Below, piece by piece: positions 46,929 through 55,136 of a stretch of DNA of 64,000 nucleotides. Within the stretch, counting starts at the first letter, position 1. Each line of letters opens with the position of its first letter. The position numbers were made by a program, and so were the translations under genes. Source of the DNA: Chryseobacterium ureilyticum (GTDB lineage: Bacteria; Bacteroidota; Bacteroidia; Flavobacteriales; Weeksellaceae); assembly GCF_900156735.1 (NCBI RefSeq), contig NZ_FTOL01000001.1:310001-374000 (forward strand). The letters are read 5' to 3'. The notes below the pieces were generated by a model. The model searched no databases. It was not told where the DNA came from and was given only the letters and a program-made list of their open reading frames with translations.

Positions 46929-47927
46929 TTAAATAGGCTGATATCGTCTGCCTGTTTTGTTAAAAAATCTTTTCACTCTTCTGATTTTGACCTTAGACCG
47001 TTTCGAAAGTTTAAAGTATTTGGTAACATTTGTCAGAAGTACTCCCAGCAATATAACTGCCAAACCATATAGCTGACTACCATTGATACTTTGATTGGCT
47101 ACAATCCACCCTGCAATAACCGTAACGATAGGGTTAATATAGGTATGGGTGCTTACCAATGCAGCGGGTTTCACGGACAACAGCCAAATGTACGACAAAT
47201 ACGCGACTATAGATCCAAAGAAGATCAAAAACAAGACACCCAGCCATGCTGATAATGGGATTACTGATACTGAAAAACCTGTCCATTCCTTTCTGAATAA
47301 AGAGATAAGAAATGATGCCAATCCTGCTACAATAAGCTGTTGTGCAATATTCATAAAAGTAGATTGTGATGCCGGATTTTTCTTGGAATATAAAGATCCT
47401 AAAACCCATGCAATAGAACTCAAACCTAATACTATAAAAGCTGTAATACGGAGATGACCGTCAGCAGCTGCATGTGCCGCATGTGAATTTACACTGCCTT
47501 TTAAAAATAATATGAGTCCTGTAAAACCAATGGCAAGCCCTATCGGAATAAATTTATCTGAAAAATAATACTTCCAGTTTTTTCTGTCAATAGCAATAAA
47601 CCAAAAAGGACCGGTTGCTATACAGATAGCGGCTTCGGATGCCATCACATATTGTTCTCCCCACGCCACAAGCCCGGTTCCTCCCGTAAGAATAAGGATC
47701 CCTGTAATGGCGTTCTTCTTCCAGTTTATCAAAGAATTTGCTCTTTCTCCTTTAGAAAGAAGATATCCCATCATCAGAATGCCTGCTACCAGAAATCTCA
47801 ATCCGGAAAGTATAAATGGTGGAAAACCTTTTAAGCCAAATGAAATAGCTAAAAACGTCATCCCCCATATTACATAGATGTTTGTAAATGCTAATGGAAC
47901 TAACCATTTGTTTTTAGAATTGCTCAT
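46929..47927 (-). CDS. EamA-family transporter
   Basis: 332 residues with about 10 membrane segments in two EamA repeats (IYVIWGMTFLAISFGLKGFP, then a second repeat with STHTYINPIVTVIAGWIVAN). EamA/DMT proteins mostly export amino acids and metabolites. Here it is the first gene of the metNIQ operon, behind a possible methionine-rich leader, so export of methionine or a sulfur metabolite is a natural guess. The C-terminal 30 residues are unusually basic. Substrate is inference. Confidence 0.85.
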   Translation of the reverse strand: MSNSKNKWLVPLAFTNIYVIWGMTFLAISFGLKGFPPFILSGLRFLVAGILMMGYLLSKGERANSLINWKKNAITGILILTGGTGLVAWGEQYVMASEAAICIATGPFWFIAIDRKNWKYYFSDKFIPIGLAIGFTGLILFLKGSVNSHAAHAAADGHLRITAFIVLGLSSIAWVLGSLYSKKNPASQSTFMNIAQQLIVAGLASFLISLFRKEWTGFSVSVIPLSAWLGVLFLIFFGSIVAYLSYIWLLSVKPAALVSTHTYINPIVTVIAGWIVANQSINGSQLYGLAVILLGVLLTNVTKYFKLSKRSKVKIRRVKRFFNKTGRRYQPI

Positions 47928-47958
47928 TTTTATTTTGTTTAATGTTGTTGGTTTTAAT

Positions 47959-47989
47959 AAAAAAAGGCTCTACAACTTGGTAGGGCCTT
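47959..47989 (-). terminator. Leader terminator of the EamA-metNIQ operon
   Basis: On the minus strand AAGGC-C-CTAC pairs with GTAG-A-GCCTT, loop CAAGTT, followed by seven T. It lies 31 bp before the EamA start codon, after a short ORF, which makes it an attenuator candidate. Its 5' arm (TAAGG and CCC) can alternatively pair with the CCTTA after the ORF stop and the GGG just before it. Confidence 0.75.
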
Positions 47990-48018
47990 ATGAAAAGTAT
48001 GTCATATTAAATGTAAGG

Positions 48019-48075
48019 TCACCCACAGTATTCTTGATGCACAGGCATACAAATAGCTTTCATCATATGTTTCAT
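48019..48075 (-). CDS. Possible methionine-rich leader peptide
   Basis: An 18-codon ORF, MKHMMKAICMPVHQEYCG then TGA, starting at 48075. Four of 18 residues are Met, with two adjacent (codons 4-5) and one at codon 10. It precedes the terminator hairpin by 29 bases and the transporter operon. A stalled ribosome at the Met codons would leave the CCTTA stretch after the stop and the GGG just before it free to block the terminator. This gives a classic ribosome-mediated attenuation layout for methionine. No homology was available to test it. Confidence 0.45.
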   Translation of the reverse strand: MKHMMKAICMPVHQEYCG

Positions 48076-48314
48076 GATGTTTTTATTTGTTATATTATTC
48101 TTTGTTTCTGTGCTCATTTAGTTTTATTTTCTGAATACGCTTGCAAATATATAATATAATTTCAATTAGTCTACTAAAAACATAGACTTTTTAAAGATTA
48201 AATTATTGTTAATCATGTAATGTGTTTGTTTTCAGTAAATTGTGTATTTTGTTTTTTTCTTTTCTAATCAATTTAAAATTGTTACTTTTATTTTTAAGTA
48301 TATTTTTTAATAAA

Positions 48315-48334
48315 AAAAGAGTTTTTGCTCTTTT
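48315..48334. terminator. Small bidirectional hairpin
   Basis: AAAAGAG and CTCTTTT around a TTTTTG loop. It could act as a weak terminator in either direction between the leader promoter region and the aromatic operon. Confidence 0.4.
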
Positions 48335-48563
48335 ATGAAAAAAAGAAAAAGATTTGAAATTTTTAGGAATTGTTTAATGGGGTGAATAAGGTTAATGTCT
48401 TTTGAAGTTTTAATTAAGAAAATATACCTGTTTGTGAATTAGAGATAATAAGGCATCTGAGATAAATCGGCATAAAATGATAGCGTATATTAATTGTCAA
48501 TCATAAAAAATAAAGATCCCACTAGATAAATCTTTCTCTAATGTTAAAAATCGGGTAAGTATT

Positions 48564-48612
48564 ATTTATTAAACTAGTTAAATGTGCACATTGTTTATGA
48601 GTAGTAATTTAG
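48564..48612 (+). promoter_or_regulatory. Operator-like 23-mer and -7 box of the dioxygenase operon
   Basis: Positions 48564-48586 contain TTAAACTAGTTAAATGTG with the near-palindrome AAACTAGTT(A); 18 bp later a TAATTTAG -7-like box (48605-48612). The same 23 bp at the same distance from a -7 box precede the pirin gene (55055-55077). The 3' end of the 23-mer coincides with the -33 region, so a bound repressor would block RNA polymerase. Confidence 0.65.
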
Positions 48613-48628
48613 CATTAAAATTAAAGAC

Positions 48629-49561
48629 ATGGATAATAGAATATTAGGTCTGCATCATATTACTGCCATTGCAGACAATGCAAAAAGAAATTTAGATTTT
48701 TACACTCAGGTTTTAGGAGTGAGATTGGTAAAGAGAACTGTAAATTTTGACGATCCGGGAACCTATCATTTCTATTTTGGGAATGAAAATGGAACACCGG
48801 GAACTATTCTTACCTTCTTTCCCTGGGAAGGGATAGGGCAGGGGACTAACGGAAGCGGAATGGCTACTCATATTGGGTATTCAGTTCCTAAAGGAAGCTT
48901 AGAATTCTGGAAAAACAGATTAAATGGTTTCAATGTCAATGTAGAAGAAGGAGAGCTTTTTGGTGAGAAAATGATTTCATTTAAAGATCCTGACGGACTT
49001 CAGTTACAGTTTATAGAGTCCTCCAATGATGACAACCGAAAAGTATGGACAACCGATGATATCAAGGATGAAAATGCATTAAAAGGATTTCATAATGTAA
49101 CTCTTACTTTGAGAAAAGCAGAGCCTACTATCAAAGTTCTGACAGATATTTTAGGCTATGATCTTCAAAAACAAGAAGCCGACAGATACAGATTGGCAAC
49201 CAATGCTATTGATACAGCAAATATTATAGATATCATTGAGAATGATAAAATGCCAGCAGGAAGAAATGCAGCAGGAACCAATCATCACATTGCCTTCAGA
49301 GTGAAAGATGATAATATATTAATGGAGTACCGTGAAAAAGTATTATCCGCAGGATTGAATATTACTCCGAAGATCAACAGAGATTATTTCTATTCATTGT
49401 ATTTCCGTGAACCGGGAGGTGTTTTGTTTGAAATTGCAACGGATAATCCGGGATTCACAGTGGATGAAGATTTGGCAGAATTAGGTGAAAATTTAAAATT
49501 ACCTGCTCAGTATGAAGGGATGAGAGATAAAATAGAAGGTGTATTGCCGAAGTTATCATAG
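48629..49561 (+). CDS. Ring-cleaving dioxygenase (VOC family, MhqO-like)
   Basis: 310 residues. Two glyoxalase/VOC domains: residues about 5-135 (LGLHHITAIADNAKRNLDFY, a PGTYHFYFG strand, FKDPDGLQLQFIES) and a second (FHNVTLTLRKAEP; TNHHIAFRVKD; REPGGVLFEIATD). Metal ligands His/His/Glu are in place (LHHITAI, NHHIAF, LFEIA). Such enzymes cleave catechol- or hydroquinone-type rings, and MhqO-like members act in quinone stress in Firmicutes. First gene of a detoxification operon with the operator at 48564. Confidence 0.88.
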   Translation: MDNRILGLHHITAIADNAKRNLDFYTQVLGVRLVKRTVNFDDPGTYHFYFGNENGTPGTILTFFPWEGIGQGTNGSGMATHIGYSVPKGSLEFWKNRLNGFNVNVEEGELFGEKMISFKDPDGLQLQFIESSNDDNRKVWTTDDIKDENALKGFHNVTLTLRKAEPTIKVLTDILGYDLQKQEADRYRLATNAIDTANIIDIIENDKMPAGRNAAGTNHHIAFRVKDDNILMEYREKVLSAGLNITPKINRDYFYSLYFREPGGVLFEIATDNPGFTVDEDLAELGENLKLPAQYEGMRDKIEGVLPKLS

Positions 49562-49610
49562 ATCATTACCCTAGATTTAGAAAGATATTAATTTTGAAAA
49601 AAATAAAAAG

Positions 49611-49901
49611 ATGGAAAGAACAGAAATCGTTTTAGAAGGAAGAAAAGGAGAAATTCAACTTTTCTCAGATGATCAGAAAGCCGGTAAAATGGATATTTCA
49701 GTCATTGGAAAAAAACTGACAGTATACCATACTGAAGTAAGCCCCGAATATGAAGGACAAGGCTTTGCTAAAATATTATTGGAAAGGCTGGTTTCCTATG
49801 CAAGAGAAAATGATCTGAAAATAGTACCGTTATGTCCTTTTGTGTATGCACAGTTCAAACATCATCCGGAAGAATATAACGATGTATGGTTAAAAGAATA
49901 A
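49611..49901 (+). CDS. Small GNAT-type acetyltransferase
   Basis: 96 residues, the short GNAT type (Acetyltransf_CG / YidJ-like). Visible: an acetyl-CoA binding strand-turn HTEVSPEYEGQGFAKILLER and LKIVPLCPFVYAQFKHHPEE. It lies 49 bp after the dioxygenase gene and likely belongs to the same transcript. The acceptor is unknown. Confidence 0.82.
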   Translation: MERTEIVLEGRKGEIQLFSDDQKAGKMDISVIGKKLTVYHTEVSPEYEGQGFAKILLERLVSYARENDLKIVPLCPFVYAQFKHHPEEYNDVWLKE

Positions 49902-50019
49902 TGCTAAGCAAATAAAAGTTTAAGGAGTGTAAAGGTAAACACGCTTATTGGTAAATTTACCTTTTCACCCTTTTGCTTTCTTAGTTTTATAACAATACCA
50001 ATTAATAACAACCCTCATT

Positions 50020-50973
50020 ATGAACCTTATAACAGGACTACATCACGTTACAGCAATCACTGGCAATGCTCAGGAAAATATAGACTTTTATACCGGAGTT
50101 TTAGGACTTCGTTTAGTGAAAAAAACGGTAAACTTTGATTATTCGGAAGCGTATCACTTTTATTTCGGAGATGAATATGGAACACCCGGAACAATCATGA
50201 CAACTTTTCCGTATGGGAAAGATCTGATCAATGGAAGGCACGGGAAAGGAATGTTGAATACTACCGCTTTTTCAGTTTCTATTGATGCATTAGATTATTG
50301 GATGAGCCGTCTGGAACAATTTAATATCCCCTATAAACAACCTCAGCAAAGGTTTTCTGAAGATGTTTTCATCTATCTTGAAGATTTTGACGGATTGGGT
50401 CTTGAGCTTGTTTTTAATGATAAAGATGGAAGAAAGGGATACTATAACGGATATATTCCAAAAGACTACGCTTTAAAAGGAATCCATCATGTTGAAATTT
50501 GGCAGGATGCTTATGAAAGAACAGCAGCTCTTTTAATGACTCAGATGGATCATAAAGTTATTACTGAAAGCTCGGACCGCTTGAGATTAGGTACAGAAAA
50601 TCTTCCGGGAAAATATGTAGACTTACTTTCTACTCCCAATGTGTTGAAAGGGCTTGCTGGCAGAGGTACCGTACATCATGTGGCTTTTGCAACTCCGGAT
50701 GCAGAATCTCAGCTTAAAATGATTGAACGGTTAAATGTTTATGGATTGGAGCATACAGGAGTAAAAGACCGTAAATATTTTACTTCAGTATATTTTAAAG
50801 AACCAGGAGGTATTTTATTTGAGATTGCAACTTCAGGTCCAGGATTCGATGTAGATGAGGAAGCTGCATTTTTAGGAGAAGACCTGCAATTGCCTCAACA
50901 GTTTGAAGAGCAAAGAGAACACTTAATTTCTGTTCTTCCAAAAATAAATTATCCAACAGAAAAATTCAGATAG
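50020..50973 (+). CDS. Second ring-cleaving dioxygenase (VOC family)
   Basis: 317 residues, about half identical in pattern to the enzyme at 48629: LHHVTAITGNAQENIDFYTG, YHFYFGDEYGTPGTI, a KGIHHVEIWQDA start of the second domain, and FKEPGGILFEIATSGPGFDVDE. Metal ligands are conserved. Both copies were kept, so they may handle different quinones or hydroquinones. It is 3 bp upstream of the esterase gene and forms a coupled pair with it. Confidence 0.88.
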   Translation: MNLITGLHHVTAITGNAQENIDFYTGVLGLRLVKKTVNFDYSEAYHFYFGDEYGTPGTIMTTFPYGKDLINGRHGKGMLNTTAFSVSIDALDYWMSRLEQFNIPYKQPQQRFSEDVFIYLEDFDGLGLELVFNDKDGRKGYYNGYIPKDYALKGIHHVEIWQDAYERTAALLMTQMDHKVITESSDRLRLGTENLPGKYVDLLSTPNVLKGLAGRGTVHHVAFATPDAESQLKMIERLNVYGLEHTGVKDRKYFTSVYFKEPGGILFEIATSGPGFDVDEEAAFLGEDLQLPQQFEEQREHLISVLPKINYPTEKFR

Positions 50974-50976
50974 TAA

Positions 50977-51597
50977 ATGAGTCATACTTTAAATATAAAA
51001 ACAGCAGGAATACCATTAAAACAGGCAAAAAAAGCTTTGATTATGGTGCACGGACGAGGTGGAAGTGCTCAGGATATTTTGAGCATTTCCCAACATTTGA
51101 ATGTAAATGATTATGCGGTATTGGCTCCACAAGCCTTGAATCATACCTGGTATCCATTGTCGTTTATGGCACCCGTAGATCAGAACGAACCATGGTTGTC
51201 ATCAGCTCTTGAAATCATTGGTGAGACGGTTCAGGCTGTTACAGATGCAGGAATAGCTCCGGAGAATATTTATTTTTTCGGGTTTTCTCAAGGGGCATGT
51301 CTTGCTTTAGAGTTTTTAGTAAGAAATGCTCAGAAATTTGGTGGGGCAGTAGCTATTATTGGTGGTGTGATCGGTGATAAGATTAACCGTGAGAATTATA
51401 AAGGTGATTTTGCCGGAACTTCTGTCTTGTTAGCAACCAGTAATCCTGATTTCCATGTTCCTGTTGAAAGAGTATATGCTACAGCAAATATTCTAAAAGA
51501 GATGAACGCTGAGGTAACGGAGAAAGTATATGCCAATTTTGGGCACTTTATCAATGAGGAGGAAATACAACTTGCCAACTCAATCATATTTAAATAA
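50977..51597 (+). CDS. MhqD-like alpha/beta hydrolase
   Basis: 206 residues. Oxyanion/N-terminal HGRGGSAQDI, nucleophile elbow GFSQGACLALEF (Ser), and C-terminal catalytic His in YANFGHFINEEE; a plausible Asp is in NPDFHVPVERV. It belongs to the phospholipase/carboxylesterase family to which the quinone-response enzyme MhqD belongs. It follows the second dioxygenase gene after 3 bp; together they mirror the mhqO/mhqD pairing. The reaction product of ring cleavage may be its substrate (inference). Confidence 0.85.
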   Translation: MSHTLNIKTAGIPLKQAKKALIMVHGRGGSAQDILSISQHLNVNDYAVLAPQALNHTWYPLSFMAPVDQNEPWLSSALEIIGETVQAVTDAGIAPENIYFFGFSQGACLALEFLVRNAQKFGGAVAIIGGVIGDKINRENYKGDFAGTSVLLATSNPDFHVPVERVYATANILKEMNAEVTEKVYANFGHFINEEEIQLANSIIFK

Positions 51598-51647
51598 ATA
51601 GTCTAGCCTTGATCCGGAAAGATGTTACAAAAATAAAATTCTTAAGA

Positions 51648-51690
51648 AATGACAAAGTGTGCAGATAAATAAATCGTACAGTTTGTCATT
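51648..51690. repeat. 9-bp inverted repeat between esterase and cupin genes
   Basis: AATGACAAA (51648-51656) and TTTGTCATT (51682-51690) are perfectly complementary around 25 bp. No T run follows, so it is more likely an RNA stem or operator than a terminator. Confidence 0.4.
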
Positions 51691-51731
51691 CTGTAGAATC
51701 TAAAGAATACATTAATTAAAAAACAGAGATC

Positions 51732-52085
51732 ATGAATATTACCCGTATTTTCAGTGATAAAGAAGGAGATACACATTTTGAAAGTATTAATATTCCACTT
51801 GTAGATCAAGGAGATATCGGATTTTTATCTGAAACTTTTGATGTTCAAAAACTACAGTTTCGAAAAGTCTCTGCAAATTACAATTATGATTTTCATTGTG
51901 CTCCTCAGATACAATATATTGTGCTCCTGGATGGCGGAGTGGAAATAGAAACTTCGTTGGGTATAAAAAAGAAATTCCAAACAGGTGAGATCCTTTTGGT
52001 AGAAGACATTACAGGGAAAGGACATAAAACAAAGAATCTGGAGAAAAAGGAAAGAACATCATTGTTTATTTATGTAAAAGATTAA
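51732..52085 (+). CDS. Small cupin-domain protein
   Basis: 117 residues, single cupin barrel (FHCAPQIQYIVLLDGGVEIE, GEILLVEDITGKGHKTKN). The cupin 1 motif has a partial His set (FHCAP; GHK), so metal binding is likely but not certain. Placed between the quinone-type enzymes and an antiporter; it may bind or degrade a related compound. It is separated by 134 bp from the esterase, with an inverted repeat in between. Confidence 0.75.
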   Translation: MNITRIFSDKEGDTHFESINIPLVDQGDIGFLSETFDVQKLQFRKVSANYNYDFHCAPQIQYIVLLDGGVEIETSLGIKKKFQTGEILLVEDITGKGHKTKNLEKKERTSLFIYVKD

Positions 52086-52134
52086 ATTTTATTAAACACT
52101 AAATATCTATTTTTCAATAATCAACTTTAAAACC

Positions 52135-53745
52135 ATGCATGAGAAATTACTTTTAATTTTAGGATTATTATTAATCGTCATGATGCTGGTCATGCTGGCA
52201 CAACGAATCAAAATTGCTTATCCTATTTTTCTGGTCCTGGCAGGATTGGGAATCAGTATGATTCCAGGGGTTCCGGTTTTAAAACTGGACCCTGATATTA
52301 TATTTTTAATCTTTTTACCTCCACTATTATATGAAGCAGCTTGGTATACCTCCTGGAATGATTTCTGGAAATGGAAGCGCCCTATCGGCTTACTTGCTTT
52401 TGGATTGGTATTTCTAACGTCTTTAGTTGTAGCATATGTTTCCCAGGCTTTAATCCCGGGTTTTACTTTAGCATTAGGGTTTTTATTAGGTGGGATTGTG
52501 TCTCCTCCTGATGCTGTGGCAGCAACAACTGTACTGAAAGGTTTGAAAGTTCCAAAACGAACAATCGCCATATTGGAAGGAGAAAGTTTAATTAATGATG
52601 CTTCTTCATTAATTGTTTTCCGTTTTGCTTTAGCAGCTGTGATGACAGGTGTTTTTTCAATGCATGAAGCAACAGGACAGTTCTTTCTGGTAGCAGGAAT
52701 GGGCATTGTGGTGGGAATTGTCGGAGCACATATTTTCTATGTGATTCATAGGTTTTTACCAACTACCCCGGCTATTGATGCGGCACTTACTGTAATGACA
52801 CCTTACATTTTATTTCTTTCTGCCGAGCATTTCCACTTTTCAGGAGTAATGGCAGTGGTAAGTGGCGGATTGTTCATGTCTTTCCGTGCTCATGAGATTT
52901 TTAAAACAGGAACCACAAGAATCAATATGACAGGAGTCTGGAATACCCTGATATTTGTAATGAATGCTTTAGTATTTGTCTTAATAGGTCTTGAACTTCC
53001 TGATATTATCAATGGTTTAGGAGAAACTTCATTAATGCAGGGAATTAAATATGGTTTGATTATAAGCCTGATTGTGATTGTCGTTCGTTTGTTGTGGATT
53101 TATCCTGTTGCCCATATTCCAAGATGGATGAGTGCTAAGGCTCGTCGTGATGCTAGTCCGGGGTGGAAAAATCCATTGATTATCGGATGGGCAGGGATGA
53201 GAGGAGTAGTTTCTTTAGCAACAGCCCTTTCTATACCGGTTATGATGAATTCACAGACTGAATTTCCTATGAGAAACCTGATTATTTTTATCACATTTAT
53301 CGTTATTTTTGTAACATTGGTTTTTCAGGGACTTACATTACCTTTGATCATTAAATTAACAAAAATTGGAGAGCTTGATCATGTTCTTCCTTCTCATGAA
53401 CAACAAGCCGGAATTCAAATAAGACTTGATAAGCTGGCTGTCAACAGACTCAATCATGAATATGAAACCTCCATTACTACAAATAACCTGATAGAAAATC
53501 TTAAAAAAGCACTGGAAAATGATATCACACTTCATGAAAATCATTTAAATTCTGTAGAAATGTGTAGCAACAGACAAAGTGATATGAAAGAATATCAGAA
53601 TATTATGCTTGATATTTTTGCATTGCAAAGAAAAGAACTGTTTAAGATGAAGCGGGAAAAGGTTTTCACTGATGATGAGATTCGTAAGGCAGAGTCGCAA
53701 CTGGATTTGAATGAATTGAAAATAACAGGGAATAAACACCTGTAG
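52135..53745 (+). CDS. Na+/H+ antiporter (CPA1 family)
   Basis: 536 residues: about 12 membrane segments, the CPA1 GGIVSPPDAVAATTVLK motif with conserved Asp (PPDAVA), GESLINDASSLIVF, and a C-terminal cytoplasmic tail of about 110 residues with conserved His/Glu (LRLDKLAVNRLNHEYET). It exchanges Na+ (or K+) for protons. 49 bp follow the cupin gene, so it may be the last gene of the same operon; a strong hairpin ends it at 53754. In other bacteria antiporters in detoxification operons counter acidification after quinone or electrophile stress, which is inference here. Confidence 0.88.
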   Translation: MHEKLLLILGLLLIVMMLVMLAQRIKIAYPIFLVLAGLGISMIPGVPVLKLDPDIIFLIFLPPLLYEAAWYTSWNDFWKWKRPIGLLAFGLVFLTSLVVAYVSQALIPGFTLALGFLLGGIVSPPDAVAATTVLKGLKVPKRTIAILEGESLINDASSLIVFRFALAAVMTGVFSMHEATGQFFLVAGMGIVVGIVGAHIFYVIHRFLPTTPAIDAALTVMTPYILFLSAEHFHFSGVMAVVSGGLFMSFRAHEIFKTGTTRINMTGVWNTLIFVMNALVFVLIGLELPDIINGLGETSLMQGIKYGLIISLIVIVVRLLWIYPVAHIPRWMSAKARRDASPGWKNPLIIGWAGMRGVVSLATALSIPVMMNSQTEFPMRNLIIFITFIVIFVTLVFQGLTLPLIIKLTKIGELDHVLPSHEQQAGIQIRLDKLAVNRLNHEYETSITTNNLIENLKKALENDITLHENHLNSVEMCSNRQSDMKEYQNIMLDIFALQRKELFKMKREKVFTDDEIRKAESQLDLNELKITGNKHL

Positions 53746-53753
53746 AAAAAGTA

Positions 53754-53821
53754 AAAGTATATGAGTGCTAGTATTTTATTGAATGTCAGTCGGTCAATAG
53801 AAAACTGTACTCATATACTTT
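53754..53821 (+). terminator. Long-stem terminator after the antiporter
   Basis: AAAGTATATGAGT (53754-53766) pairs perfectly with ACTCATATACTTT (53809-53821), 13 bp, around a 42-nt loop. It closes the antiporter operon. Confidence 0.65.
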
Positions 53822-53848
53822 AAATATAACGCCTTAATTTTGAGCATA

Positions 53849-54160
53849 ATGAAAACACTACATTTTTTAGTCTTAGGAAAGAATCAGGAAATTTTGGATG
53901 TCCTAAAAAGAATTATTGAAAATAATGAAGGCTGGACTGCGGAAATTCAGAGTGATGAAGAACAAAGCTATAGATATATCAAAGAGCAGAAGGTAGATAT
54001 TGTACTTTTGAGCTCAGGGCTGGATGATCGGTTTGAAATAGACATTAAAGTATTTTGTGCTGATTTCGATAAGGATGTGAAGGTAATTGATCATTACGGA
54101 GGCGGAAGTGGACTTTTAAAGAATGAAGTTTACAGTCTTTTTCCTAATTTGCGGGAGTAA
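53849..54160 (+). CDS. Receiver-like domain protein, likely non-phosphorylated
   Basis: 103 residues from the ATG at 53849 (TTG at 53840 rejected). The pattern resembles a response-regulator receiver (LHFLVLGKNQEIL, DIVLLSSGLDD, KVIDHYG), but the acidic pocket is missing and the phospho-acceptor position reads Ser-Ser, so it is probably a pseudo-receiver. The gene sits 10 bp upstream of the Crp-family gene. It may interact with that regulator; function is unknown. Confidence 0.6.
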   Translation: MKTLHFLVLGKNQEILDVLKRIIENNEGWTAEIQSDEEQSYRYIKEQKVDIVLLSSGLDDRFEIDIKVFCADFDKDVKVIDHYGGGSGLLKNEVYSLFPNLRE

Positions 54161-54170
54161 ATTTTACTCC

Positions 54171-54755
54171 ATGTTTGAAAATATCATTAAAAATATTACA
54201 AGGTTCGCCGCCATTACACCAGAAGAAGAAAATGTATTTACAGATTTACTGGTGTGTGAGAAATATCCCAAGAAAACAGTTCTATTAAAAGAAGGCGAAA
54301 TATGTCAGTTTGAAGGCTATATTCATAAAGGATGTGTGAGAATGTACTGTCTGGACGATAATGGAACTGAAGTGACATTGCTGTTTGCCATTGAAGATTG
54401 GTGGATCAGCGATATTGCATCATTCCAGGATCAGAAACCTTCTAAAGTTTATATTGAAACGCTGGAAGACTCAGAAATTTATATGTTGAGCCCATCAACA
54501 AAAGAGCAGCTATTACATGAAATTCCCAAATTTGAAAGAGTTTTCAGAATGTTGGTTCAGAGAAACCTTACTACCTTTCAAAGTCGTCTCGTAGATACTA
54601 TTTCTAAATCTGCCTCAGACCGATACTTAGAGTTCATTAAAGTATATCCTTCCATTCCCCAAAGAGTTGCACAATACTATATAGCTTCCTATTTAGGAGT
54701 TTCAAAAGAATTTGTAAGCACTATCAGAAAACGTCTTGCCTCAAAAGAAAAATAA
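54171..54755 (+). CDS. Crp/Fnr-family transcriptional regulator
   Basis: 194 residues from the ATG at 54171 (an upstream in-frame ATG at 54123 overlaps the preceding gene and adds 16 residues). Cyclic-nucleotide-binding barrel (KKTVLLKEGEICQFEGYIHK, EVTLLFAIEDWWISDIA) plus the C-terminal HTH with YIASYLGVSKEFVSTIRKR. The second gene of a small operon with a receiver-like protein. It may govern the detoxification genes around it, but no binding site was recognised. Confidence 0.88.
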   Translation: MFENIIKNITRFAAITPEEENVFTDLLVCEKYPKKTVLLKEGEICQFEGYIHKGCVRMYCLDDNGTEVTLLFAIEDWWISDIASFQDQKPSKVYIETLEDSEIYMLSPSTKEQLLHEIPKFERVFRMLVQRNLTTFQSRLVDTISKSASDRYLEFIKVYPSIPQRVAQYYIASYLGVSKEFVSTIRKRLASKEK

Positions 54756-55136
54756 GCTGATCATATTTTCATAGAAAGTAAAGATTCAATAGCATTAATA
54801 ACTTTTTTAATGAACTGAACTTTTAAAACTCTCACAAAATAAAATCAGCAAAATCTGCGAGAGCAACATTTCGTCATTCATTAACTCCACAGAATAAAAT
54901 TATTGATGCATCTATAGTCAATCTAAAGCTCATCATACACAATCTTATCGGAGATAAAATCTTTGCGTCTTACATCAGCTGCATTTAAAATAATCTTGCG
55001 CCTTCGCGATTTCTAACAACTTCAATTATTCAACATTTATTTTAAAATAAAGCAATTTATTAAACTAGTTAAATGTGTAACCATTCCCGTTGTTCTAAAT
55101 TTGTCATATCAAAAACAAACAAATAACACTTGATAT
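54756..55136. other. 381-bp intergenic region with pirin promoter
   Basis: Contains the operator-like 23-mer and a good -7 box (55055-55103). The rest is AT-rich with no coding content. Confidence 0.6.
55055..55103 (+). promoter_or_regulatory. Operator-like 23-mer and -7 box of the pirin operon
   Basis: 55055-55077 is identical to 48564-48586 (TTAAACTAGTTAAATGTG core) and, as there, is followed after 18 bp by a -7 box, here the perfect TAAATTTG (55096-55103), 33 bp before the ATG. The shared spacing argues that both sites are promoter-operators for one regulator. Confidence 0.7.

Larger units (their letters stand above)
47928..48628. other. 701-bp region with leader, hairpins and operator
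   Basis: Apart from the leader ORF and its terminator (minus strand), there is a hairpin AAAAGAG/CTCTTTT at 48315-48334 and the 23-bp operator-like sequence at 48564-48586. The remainder is AT-rich with no ORF that I can support. Confidence 0.6.

Noticed and set aside
52218-52706. 162-codon ORF antisense to the antiporter gene
   Set aside because: It lies opposite a clear membrane-protein gene and has the composition of a shadow frame.
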